A stretch of 64,000 nt of DNA from positions 258,568-322,567 of the forward strand of contig DASVUH010000025.1 in NCBI GenBank assembly GCA_036387135.1, written 5' to 3'. The notes under the pieces are model-generated. The model was not told the DNA's origin, did no database searches, and saw only the letters and a list, made by a program, of their open reading frames with translations. The stretch comes from JALZCH01 sp036387135 (GTDB lineage Bacteria > Acidobacteriota > Blastocatellia > Pyrinomonadales > Pyrinomonadaceae). This document shows, piece by piece, positions 8,050-15,772 of the stretch. Position 1 is the first letter of the stretch, and every line of letters starts with the position of its first letter. The position numbers were made by a program, and so were the translations under genes.

Positions 8050-10030
8050 TTCGTATTTCCTCAACTGCCTGCGGATTTTCCAAAGCCGACAAATCGCCCG
8101 CGTCTTCGCCCAGATATGCGGCGCGAATCACGCGGCGCATTACTTTGGCGTTGCGCGTTTTTGGCAAAGCGGAAACGAACAAAACGCGGTTCGGTTTCAA
8201 AGGTTTCCCTTGCGCTTCGGCGACGAGTTTTTTTAATTCTTCTTCAAGAGCGGCGGACTGAAAATCCGCGTGCCGGTCAATCGTTAAAACGCAGAATGCG
8301 ACCATCGCCGTGCCTTTTAATTCATCGGGCACGCCGATCACTGCGGCTTCGGCGACGAGCGGATGTCCGACCAATAAGCTTTCGACTTCCGCCGGTCCGA
8401 CTCGTTTTCCGGCGACTTTTAAAGTGTCGTCCGAACGCCCCAAAATAAACCAGTGTCCGTCCGCATCTTTCATTGCAAAATCACCGTGAACCCAGATGTT
8501 TTCAAACCGCGACCAATAAGTTTCCAAATATCTTTCGCGCTCTTGCCAAAACGAGCGAGCCATTCCGATCCAGGGCTGACGAATAGCCAATTCGCCGACT
8601 CGTCCGGCTTCCACCGATTTGCCGTTTTCGTCCAAAACATCGGCGGCAATTCCGGGACACGGCGCGGGAAACGAACAGGGCTTGATCGGCAGCAGCGGAT
8701 TTCCCATCAAAATCCCGCCCGAAATCTCAGTGCCGCCCGAATAATTGATAATCGGCAATTTTGAATCGCCGACTTTTTCAAACAGCCACCACCACGGCGC
8801 GGGATTCCAAGGCTCGCCCGTCGAAGCAAACGCCCTGAGCGCGGATAAATCGTGCTTTTTCGGCAAATCGTCTCCGCAGTTTGCCAGCGCGCGAACGAGC
8901 GTCGGTGAGATTCCCAAAATCTCGACTTTATGGCGCGCGCAAAATTTCCACATTCGGTCTGCTTTCGGATAATCGGGCGCGCCATCGTAAATACAAATCG
9001 TCGCGCCGTTAATCAAAGCGCCGTAAATCAGCCAGGGTCCCATCATCCAGCCGATGTCCGTCACCCACGAAATTCTGGTTCCCCGCCCGACATCAGTCCC
9101 GAAAGCCATATCCTGCGCCGCTTTAATCGGAAAACCGCAATGCGTATGCGCGATGCCTTTCGGCTTTCCTGTCGTGCCGGAAGTGTAAAGAATAATCAAC
9201 GGGTCTTCAGCATTGGTTGGTTCAAGGTAATTTTTCTTTTCCGTAAACTCATCCGCCATTTGCAAAAGCGCAAAATCTGCAAATCTTTTATCTAATTTGG
9301 AATAATCAATTTTGTTATCGTCGCAATAGCGTTCAACGGCAAATACTTTTTCAATTGTTGGGCAGTTTTCAACTGCTTGTTTAGCAACCTCAAAAGCGTT
9401 AAATTCTTTTCCTCTTCGCGGGAAATAATCACAAGTAAAAAGTGCCTTTGCATTTACAGCATTTAATCTTGTTTCAATCGCATTTGCGCCATATCCACTA
9501 AAAACAGGAACCGCAATTGCACCAATTCTATTAATTGCCAAAAGTGCAACAATTGTTTCAGGTACCATTGGCAAATGAATTCCAACTGCATCGCCTTTTT
9601 CCAATCCTTCATCTCGTAAATTTCCAGCAACAGCTTTAACTTCTTGGAATAACTCAACGTAAGTTAGAATTTCAATTGCGCCTTCTTCGCCTTCCCAAAT
9701 TACGGCTGGCTGGTCTTTCATTTCGTCACTTTGCCAGCGGTCAAGACACATTTCGACTATGTTCAAACCGCCGCCGACGCACCAGTGCGGAAATTGAATC
9801 CCGTCCGACAAATCAAGCAGTTTTTCGTATGGAGGATTGAATTTAATATCGAGAAATTTTAAAACTTCGCTGGTAAACCATTCGACGTTTTCGATTGATT
9901 TTTGATAAAGATCATCGAAATCATGCGCGCCGACTTGTTTGATAAATTTGGTTAGCTGCGCTCGTTCGATAACATCTTCGGTCGGTCGCCACGCGACGGG
10001 CTGGTCAAAAGTTGAATCTTGCTCGTTCAT
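8033..10030 (-). CDS. AMP-forming acyl-CoA synthetase (acetyl/acetoacetyl-CoA synthetase-like)
   Basis: A 665-residue adenylate-forming ligase that activates a carboxylic acid with ATP and joins it to CoA. The ATG at 10030 is preferred over an in-frame TTG at 10060. An acetyl-CoA synthetase-type N-terminal segment is followed by the ATP-binding motif YTSGTTGKPKGIAHTH at about residues 280-295 and the hinge region FILGRSDDTLKVAGKRV. The C-terminal catalytic lysine motif is KTRNAKVMRR. The substrate is not determinable by eye. Two oddities mark the gene: bases 9181-9720 have much lower G+C than the rest, and the 3' end is duplicated at 7220-7350 beyond an inserted toxin-antitoxin pair. It is divergent from a short-chain dehydrogenase with 51 bases between starts. 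Confidence 0.88.
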   Translation of the reverse strand: MNEQDSTFDQPVAWRPTEDVIERAQLTKFIKQVGAHDFDDLYQKSIENVEWFTSEVLKFLDIKFNPPYEKLLDLSDGIQFPHWCVGGGLNIVEMCLDRWQSDEMKDQPAVIWEGEEGAIEILTYVELFQEVKAVAGNLRDEGLEKGDAVGIHLPMVPETIVALLAINRIGAIAVPVFSGYGANAIETRLNAVNAKALFTCDYFPRRGKEFNAFEVAKQAVENCPTIEKVFAVERYCDDNKIDYSKLDKRFADFALLQMADEFTEKKNYLEPTNAEDPLIILYTSGTTGKPKGIAHTHCGFPIKAAQDMAFGTDVGRGTRISWVTDIGWMMGPWLIYGALINGATICIYDGAPDYPKADRMWKFCARHKVEILGISPTLVRALANCGDDLPKKHDLSALRAFASTGEPWNPAPWWWLFEKVGDSKLPIINYSGGTEISGGILMGNPLLPIKPCSFPAPCPGIAADVLDENGKSVEAGRVGELAIRQPWIGMARSFWQERERYLETYWSRFENIWVHGDFAMKDADGHWFILGRSDDTLKVAGKRVGPAEVESLLVGHPLVAEAAVIGVPDELKGTAMVAFCVLTIDRHADFQSAALEEELKKLVAEAQGKPLKPNRVLFVSALPKTRNAKVMRRVIRAAYLGEDAGDLSALENPQAVEEIRNAAGQ
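9181..9720. other. Low-G+C mosaic patch inside the acyl-CoA ligase gene
   Basis: Hand counting gives about 38% G+C over 9241-9720, and a third for 9181-9240. The adjoining 60-base lines 9121-9180 and 9721-9780 are about 53-57%, and sampled lines between 8461 and 8940 run from 45% to 67%. The reading frame is continuous and the protein stays in family, but codon choice shifts toward A/T-ending codons. This is what allelic replacement from a lower-G+C relative would leave. Confidence 0.65.
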
Positions 10031-10081
10031 TTTGTTTGATAGAAAGTAGAATCGAAGCAATTTTATAACACGAAGGAAAAT

Positions 10082-10867
10082 ATGAGCGAAAATTTACCGT
10101 TAGAATTACCCAAAGAACTCTTTTCCGGGAAAACCGTCGTCATCACGGGCGCTTCGCGCGGCGTCGGACGCGCAACCTCTTTACGATTTGCGCAGGCGGG
10201 CGCAAATGTCGCGGTTAATTATTTGAAAAGTGAACAAGACGCCGGAGAAGTCGTTGAATTGTGCCGCCGCCAAGGAACGAAAGCAATCGCCGTTCAAGGC
10301 GACGCTGCCAGACTCGAAGATGCCGAAAAAATCAGGCAAGCGGCAATCGAAGCGTTCGGGCGCGTGGACATTTTGGTCGTCAACGCCGGAATCTGGAAAG
10401 GCGCGCCGGTTGATGAAATGTCGGAAGAATTGTGGGACGAAGTTTTGGACACAAATTTGAAATCCGGCTGGGCTATGTCTCGCGCGATTGTGCCGGAAAT
10501 CAAAAAGCAGGAACGAGGCGCGATTGTGCTGGTTTCCTCGACCGCCGGACAGCGCGGCGAAGCGAATTATTCAAATTATGCCGCGTCAAAAGGCGGGCAA
10601 ATCAGTTTTACCAAAGCCCTGGCAATGGAGCTTGCGCCAAAAATCCGCGTCAACTGTGTCACGCCCGGCTGGATTGAAACCGCAATGGTGCGCCCGGTTT
10701 TTGAGGATGCGGAATACAAAGAACAAATTTTAAATTCGATTCCGTTAAAACGAATGGCTGCGACCGACGACATCGCGCTGGCGATTTGTTTCCTCGCTTC
10801 GGATTGGGCGCGGCATATCACCGGCGAGATTTTAAACATCAACGGCGGCTCGGTTCTCTGCGGTTAG
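10082..10867 (+). CDS. Short-chain dehydrogenase/reductase (FabG-like)
   Basis: A 261-residue classical SDR. It has the cofactor motif TGASRGVG (residues 22-29) and the NNAG-equivalent VVNAG in the middle. The active site shows serine in LVSSTAG and the YxxxK pair Y166/K170 in YAASK. The C-terminal half has the usual PGWIETAM and ending INGGSVLCG. Such enzymes oxidise or reduce hydroxyl or keto groups with NAD(P)H; 3-oxoacyl reductase activity is the commonest but not proven. The gene is divergent from an acyl-CoA ligase, which fits a shared acyl-substrate pathway. Aspartate kinase follows after 46 bases, so the two may share a transcript. Confidence 0.88.
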   Translation: MSENLPLELPKELFSGKTVVITGASRGVGRATSLRFAQAGANVAVNYLKSEQDAGEVVELCRRQGTKAIAVQGDAARLEDAEKIRQAAIEAFGRVDILVVNAGIWKGAPVDEMSEELWDEVLDTNLKSGWAMSRAIVPEIKKQERGAIVLVSSTAGQRGEANYSNYAASKGGQISFTKALAMELAPKIRVNCVTPGWIETAMVRPVFEDAEYKEQILNSIPLKRMAATDDIALAICFLASDWARHITGEILNINGGSVLCG

Positions 10868-10913
10868 TTTATGCTTGACAAAGAGAAGCGTTTGAATTGA
10901 ACTTGCGAAAGCA

Positions 10914-12281
10914 GTGAGCGAAAAGTTAAGTCCAATTGTAATGAAATTCGGCGGCACTTCGGTCGAAAACGAAGCCGCTTTTGCGCGTGTTGCTGAAATC
11001 GTCGGCTCGCGCGCAGCGCAAAAGCCAGTGGTCGTCGTTTCGGCGATGTCAAAAATGACCGATGCGCTTCTTGCCGCCTTTGAAACCGCGCGCAAAGGCG
11101 ATTCGGAGAATGCTTTCCACTTGCTCGAACCGCATTTTGAGCGGCACGTCGCGGTCGCCGAAACGCTTTTGACAAACGAGCAGAAAACCGTTTTTGCGAA
11201 AGAACTAATGCAATCGCGCGAGGAATTGCAGGAACTTCTCGAACGAACCGCGCGCCGCAGCCTGCCGATTCAGCTTCTCAAAGATATGATTGTCGCTTAC
11301 GGCGAGCAGCTTTCGTCGTATCTTCTGGCGCTCGTCTGCCGCGCGAAAGGCGTCAACGCCGTCCACAAAGACGCGCGCCGTTTAATAATCACCGATGACG
11401 AACACGGCGCGGCTTCGCCGATTTTTGAAGAAACGAATCCGCTGCTTCAAGTCGAGTTAAATCCGCATCTCGCCGCCGGTGAAATTCCCGTAATGGGCGG
11501 TTTTATCGCCGCAACCAGAAACGGCGAAACGACCGTTTTAGGACGCGGCGGCTCGGATTTTTCCGCCGCAATCGTCGGCGCTGCTTTGAACGCGGCGGAA
11601 ATTCAGATTTGGACGGACGTGACCGGAGTTTTAACGACCGATCCGCGAATTGTGCCGGAAGCCAGGACTTTGCCGGTTTTGAGTTATGAAGAAGCCGCCG
11701 AATTGTCGTATTTCGGGGCTAAAGTTCTGCATCCGAAAACCATCCTGCCCGCCGTTAGGGAAAAAATTCCCGTGCGCGTTTGCAATTCGCGCGAGCCGGA
11801 TGCCGCCGGAACGATGATTCTCGCCGAACCGGAAGGAACGCCGAATCTGATTAAATCAATCGCCTATAAAAAAGGCATCACGATTTTGCGAATCTCTTCG
11901 GCGCGAATGCTCGGCGCATACGGTTTTATGTCAATGCTGTTTCAAACTTTCGAGCGTTTCCGCACGGTGATTGACGTTGTGGCGACTTCGGAGGTTTCGG
12001 TTTCTCTGACGATTGACAACACTGATTCGCTCGAACAAATTGTTAACGAATTGAAACGCTTTGGCGAAATCGAAGTCGAACCGAACAACGCCGTCGTCTG
12101 CGTAGTCGGCGAAGGATTACGCTCGACGCCCGGCGTCGCGGCGCGCGTTTTTAACACAATTTCCGACATCAACGTCTCGCTCGTCTCGCACGGCGCTTCA
12201 AGCGTTAATTTCACCTTCGTCGTCAAAGAAACGGACGTTTTTGAAACCGTCAAACGGCTGCACCGCGAGTTTTTCGATTGA
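10914..12281 (+). CDS. lysC: Aspartate kinase
   Basis: A 455-residue enzyme making aspartyl-phosphate from aspartate and ATP, the first step toward lysine, threonine and methionine. The kinase domain opens with IVMKFGGTSVEN, contains TTVLGRGGSDFSAA and the WTDVTGVLTTDPRIV segment. Two C-terminal ACT domains follow at about residues 310-450 (INVSLVSHGASSVNFTFVV), so feedback control by an end-product amino acid is likely. The length suits a monofunctional LysC of the longer type and there is no homoserine dehydrogenase fusion. The start is a GTG at 10914; an ATG at 10941 in MKFGGTS would remove nine residues and cannot be excluded. Confidence 0.92.
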   Translation: MSEKLSPIVMKFGGTSVENEAAFARVAEIVGSRAAQKPVVVVSAMSKMTDALLAAFETARKGDSENAFHLLEPHFERHVAVAETLLTNEQKTVFAKELMQSREELQELLERTARRSLPIQLLKDMIVAYGEQLSSYLLALVCRAKGVNAVHKDARRLIITDDEHGAASPIFEETNPLLQVELNPHLAAGEIPVMGGFIAATRNGETTVLGRGGSDFSAAIVGAALNAAEIQIWTDVTGVLTTDPRIVPEARTLPVLSYEEAAELSYFGAKVLHPKTILPAVREKIPVRVCNSREPDAAGTMILAEPEGTPNLIKSIAYKKGITILRISSARMLGAYGFMSMLFQTFERFRTVIDVVATSEVSVSLTIDNTDSLEQIVNELKRFGEIEVEPNNAVVCVVGEGLRSTPGVAARVFNTISDINVSLVSHGASSVNFTFVVKETDVFETVKRLHREFFD

Positions 12282-12488
12282 ACATTAAGGCAAAAAGAAT
12301 TTTCGGTTGTAGATTGCAACGGTTAAATTTGAAGCGGCGCGAAAACGGCTAAAGGCAGCGGAAGAAATAACACATAACATTTTTAATAGTGTGCCTGTTT
12401 CGCGCTAGCGTCCAATGACCTGTTCGGCGGTTCTGCGTCAAACACAACTCATCTTTTCACCAGCAGAGCTTTAATCAGTCATAAATAT

Positions 12489-12986
12489 TCACTCCTTCGT
12501 TCGTCTCGGATTGTTGAAATTCAGGATTGCCAGTAAATGGAGAGTAAGAATTACTGTGGCGGTTGCAATCGTCAACCAGTTCAAGTTTCTCCACAAACTA
12601 ATCGTATTTATCATCTCCGGCTCGAACTTGCCATCAAGCGTTGCGCCGACCACGCCTCCGATAGTTAAAATCATCCAAACTTTCAGAGGAAACATAATCC
12701 AAGCAATAAGCGTCGCCCACCCTAACCAGAATCTCGCTCCCGTATCGAGTTTAATGGTGAGAAGCCACGCTATCAGAGACGCCAGAAAGACCCAGGGGTT
12801 AACAGCGCTAAAAAAGTAAATCAGGAAACGGGGCGTTCTAAAGTAACTGATTATCGAATCGGGAGGATTGTAGCTCCATAGAGGAACGAGCATCAGAGCG
12901 TTGAAGATATAACCTCCCAGCCAAATCCCCCAATAAACGGTCGCAATGAAAAGGAACAATCGAGCCAAATCTTTAAGAATCTTCAT
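12489..12986 (-). CDS. Uncharacterised four-helix membrane protein
   Basis: A 165-residue protein with four hydrophobic segments, at about residues 5-35, 55-80, 85-112 and 132-155, and a positively charged tail (NNPRRTKE). No catalytic motif or known family is recognised. It is alone on the minus strand, with spacers of about 200 bases downstream and 250 bases upstream. It begins a stretch of poorly conserved membrane genes running to about 20 kb, so it is probably accessory. The coding frame is convincing from its hydrophobic periodicity and good length, but there is no functional clue. Confidence 0.6.
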   Translation of the reverse strand: MKILKDLARLFLFIATVYWGIWLGGYIFNALMLVPLWSYNPPDSIISYFRTPRFLIYFFSAVNPWVFLASLIAWLLTIKLDTGARFWLGWATLIAWIMFPLKVWMILTIGGVVGATLDGKFEPEMINTISLWRNLNWLTIATATVILTLHLLAILNFNNPRRTKE

Positions 12987-13181
12987 ATTATTTATCTCCT
13001 GCGGTTTCTGTTATCAACGTTCGGTTATTCGCCCGCCGCGTTTGCCGATTAATTTCTCGTCTGATTGATTCAGCTTTTCGGCACTGCAATTTGGCGAAAT
13101 ATCCAACGCTGAATAGCATCGCTGAAGGTCTAAATAAAAGTCTTTGGAAAATTCCTGGAAAATTCTTGGTAATTGATTGAT

Positions 13182-13224
13182 GAAGAAAAAAGCCAACATT
13201 CGCCCGCCGCGTCCATTGGCTTTT
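13182..13224 (-). terminator. Rho-independent terminator after the DUF418 gene
   Basis: A perfect stem (AAAAGCCAA at 13188-13196 pairing with TTGGCTTTT at 13216-13224) has a 19-base loop and, on the minus strand, a run of T's after it. It lies 20 bases beyond the stop of the DUF418 gene. Confidence 0.7.
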
Positions 13225-13244
13225 GGGGCTGCGCGAAAGCGGTT

Positions 13245-14501
13245 TTACAAAGGCGAATCAACTGCGGCTTGCTGAGGCTCGCGTCGTAATTTTAACCGTT
13301 GGCGATATGTAAGTTGTCGCCAAATCCACTCCATCGGACCGTAGGCAAAATACTTCAGCCACAGAGCGCTCACCAGTATCTGAAATAAAAAGATGGCAAG
13401 CGCAATCAGCGTCGCCGTTCTCGCGCCGATTCGTCCGAACTGACCGAAACCGTAACCGTAAAAAATGAAAACGCAGATGACCGTTTGCAGTAAATAATTG
13501 GTCAAAGCCATTCGCCCGACCGGAGCCAGAAAAGCGAGCAGTCTCCGCCACGCCGCTTTTTGCCACAGCGTGGCGACTAAGGCAATAAAGAAAAGCGCCA
13601 GCGCGGGAACGCCGAACGCATAGCTGACAACGCCTGCAATTCCCGCAGGCGTCGGCGGAATCAGCGCTTCTTTTCCCGCTAATGCCGAAAAAGCGACGTT
13701 GCCGACCAGACCTAAAACGAGTCCGTAAACAAGGACGCGGCGAATGAAAGGCTGATGACTCGATAAATCCTGAAAAAAACCGCGCCGATACGCATAAAAC
13801 CCTAAAAGAAACATTGCCAGAATCTTCGGCAAGCGCATATCGAAAATCAAACCTGCATACCTGCCGATGATATATTGCAGGTTAAAATCAGTTATAATTT
13901 GCAGGTAACTGCTCTGCTGAACCTTTCTGACTGCTTCGTTCCAAAAATCCACCTGTCCGGCTTGAAAAGCCGCTAAGGCTTCGGGCGGAACAAAGGCGAT
14001 AAATAAAATATAAATCAGAAGGTACGTCAGAATAGGAATCGCCATCAGAGCGAACGCCCATTTGAGAAGCGCGTCGTTTGTTTTCCTGCGAAACAGAATG
14101 AGCACAAAACCCATCAAGGCGTAGATACTGAGAATATCGCCCGCCCACAGCAAATAAGCGTGCAGCAGACCGATGATTAGCAGCCAGAACAAACGCCGTT
14201 TGAAAAACGAGGCTTTCGTGTCGCCGCGTTCTTCCGTCCGACTGATTTGCAGCGCGAATCCGAAACCGAACAAAAACGAAAAAATCGAATAAAACTTGCC
14301 TTCGATAAAAAAATGAATCAGAAAATGCGTAATCCGGTCGGCAAGCGGGCTTTGCTCGGCGAGCGCCTGCGGCATCATCCCGTAACCGGAAAACCACTGC
14401 ATATTACCGATCAGAATGCCGCAAATGGCTAACCCGCGCAGCACGTCGAGAATTTCAATGCGTTCCTGCGAAGAAATCGGACTAATTTGGCTTTCAGACA
14501 T
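13245..14501 (-). CDS. DUF418 (YeiB-like) membrane protein
   Basis: A 418-residue protein with about ten membrane helices. The N-terminus reads RIEILDVLRGLAICGILIGN, the usual opening of DUF418/YeiB proteins and of the related acyltransferase-3 folds. The C-terminal DUF418 half contains GRMALTNYLLQTVICVFIFY and ends with FAYGPMEWIWRQLTYRQ, both hallmarks of the family. The biochemical role of this family is not established; some members affect transport or cell-envelope functions. The gene stands alone, with its own terminator just downstream. A long low-G+C spacer separates it from the next upstream gene of the same strand. Confidence 0.88.
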   Translation of the reverse strand: MSESQISPISSQERIEILDVLRGLAICGILIGNMQWFSGYGMMPQALAEQSPLADRITHFLIHFFIEGKFYSIFSFLFGFGFALQISRTEERGDTKASFFKRRLFWLLIIGLLHAYLLWAGDILSIYALMGFVLILFRRKTNDALLKWAFALMAIPILTYLLIYILFIAFVPPEALAAFQAGQVDFWNEAVRKVQQSSYLQIITDFNLQYIIGRYAGLIFDMRLPKILAMFLLGFYAYRRGFFQDLSSHQPFIRRVLVYGLVLGLVGNVAFSALAGKEALIPPTPAGIAGVVSYAFGVPALALFFIALVATLWQKAAWRRLLAFLAPVGRMALTNYLLQTVICVFIFYGYGFGQFGRIGARTATLIALAIFLFQILVSALWLKYFAYGPMEWIWRQLTYRQRLKLRREPQQAAVDSPL

Positions 14502-14565
14502 AATTCACCTTTTTTGTTTAGCGCCTGCGAGTTGATTTTTATTAATTGTCTTTTCTATTCGCAGG

Positions 14566-15264
14566 TCATTCAAAGCCCGGTTCGGCGGTTGCAGCCGGAA
14601 GCCATTCATTGAAACCCTTGATTATCAGCCATACCGCAACAGCTATTTGGATCGGAAGCAGCGGCATAGCCATCTCCCCTATGGGGCTATTGCCGAGTAA
14701 CATCATTAACGTGACACCTATGAACTGAGACACGATTCCAATGATTCCAACGGCAGCCATCGCGCGCGGAATCAGGGCAAAGCGCAAGAGCGAACTGTAA
14801 AAGACAAAGATCCAAGCTCCTATCGCAACCAACTGCACAGCATGCGCCCAACGCCGCGCCGAAGCGACCGTTGCGCCAGCCACCTGATACAGCCCGGAAT
14901 CTGCTGCGCCTCCATTTACGTACTGCTGGCTCAAAGACAGCATAGACATCACGGTCGCGTTTTGTACGGCGTCCAGCGCACAACTGACCACACATACGGC
15001 TAGAAACCAAAGAGCGGTCGCATTGCTGTACCGGCGAAATACCGGGAGCGCCGTGATGCCGAGCGAGACGGTGAGTGCAGCGCCGATGAAAGAGATAAAC
15101 ACAGCCGCGCGTATCTGAAAAGAACTCTCCGCCGCCGCTGTCAGAAAGCCCGGCGAGCCTGCTATGAGCGGTCGCAGCAAAATGAAGGGCATCGTTAGTC
15201 CGGCAACTAACTGAAACAACAACAGGATGCCGACAGTTCGCCCGACGCTCTTTGCAGATTTCAT
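14566..15264 (-). CDS. DUF4386 membrane protein
   Basis: A 232-residue membrane protein with six or so helices. The ATG at 15264 is chosen over a longer frame because GGAG lies 6 bases upstream and the protein then starts with the basic MKSAKSVGRTVGILLLFQ that leads into the first helix. The pattern of helix pairs, the central ALDAVQNATVMSMLSLSQQY and the C-terminal IPRAMAAVGIIGIV fit DUF4386, a family of unknown function common in Bacteroidota and Acidobacteriota. A second DUF4386 protein lies about 4 kb away at 18828-19538 on the same strand; they are clearly divergent, so not a recent duplication. Confidence 0.75.
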   Translation of the reverse strand: MKSAKSVGRTVGILLLFQLVAGLTMPFILLRPLIAGSPGFLTAAAESSFQIRAAVFISFIGAALTVSLGITALPVFRRYSNATALWFLAVCVVSCALDAVQNATVMSMLSLSQQYVNGGAADSGLYQVAGATVASARRWAHAVQLVAIGAWIFVFYSSLLRFALIPRAMAAVGIIGIVSQFIGVTLMMLLGNSPIGEMAMPLLPIQIAVAVWLIIKGFNEWLPAATAEPGFE

Positions 15265-15772
15265 AATTAGCTCCGTAGAAGAAGATTTAAGGTGATACTT
15301 GGTTAGCTTTACGGAAAGACGATGGGAAAGTTCCGGCACAATTTATTACGTGAATAGCAAATCCGGTTGTTTGCCGCTCACATTCGTTTGAGTTGTTCAA
15401 TGCTGTCGTTATCACAAGACAGATTGTTTTTCCCGCATATCGCATCGACCGGAATTGCCGCGAGCTGTCCGGGAAGTCGTTCGCCGCTTTTCGCCAGCCA
15501 AACGGGCGGATTATCCAACTCGACAAAGAGATTTCCCAGAAAATACCAGTCCCGGAAACGCCTATCGCTCCTCCGAGGGTTTTCGCGTAAGCCTCGCCCA
15601 GAAAATCTAAGCAGAAAATCCAATAAGTAATTAACCTAAGCTGTCAGTTAGGCGAATTAAAGAATATTTGCCCGCGAATAAACGCAAAATGATACGAAAT
15701 TAAAGAAAAAACAAATTATTTTCGCGATTTTTCGCGGGCAGAAAAATTATTTCTTATTCATCCCTTGCAAAA
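15265..15772. other. Long spacer with a possible gene fragment
   Basis: About 500 bases between the DUF4386 gene and the GH38 gene. A minus-strand frame at 15378-15623 encodes 81 residues, and its second half (DWYFLGNLFVELDNPPVW, AKSGERLPGQLAAIPVDA) has protein-like composition. No start signal or known family is evident. It may be a decayed or partial gene. The remaining part, 15624-15772, is A+T-rich with no structure that stands out. Confidence 0.35.

Noticed and set aside
13014..13199. 61-residue minus-strand frame
   Set aside because: It begins inside the terminator hairpin of the DUF418 gene and has no ribosome site or recognisable pattern.
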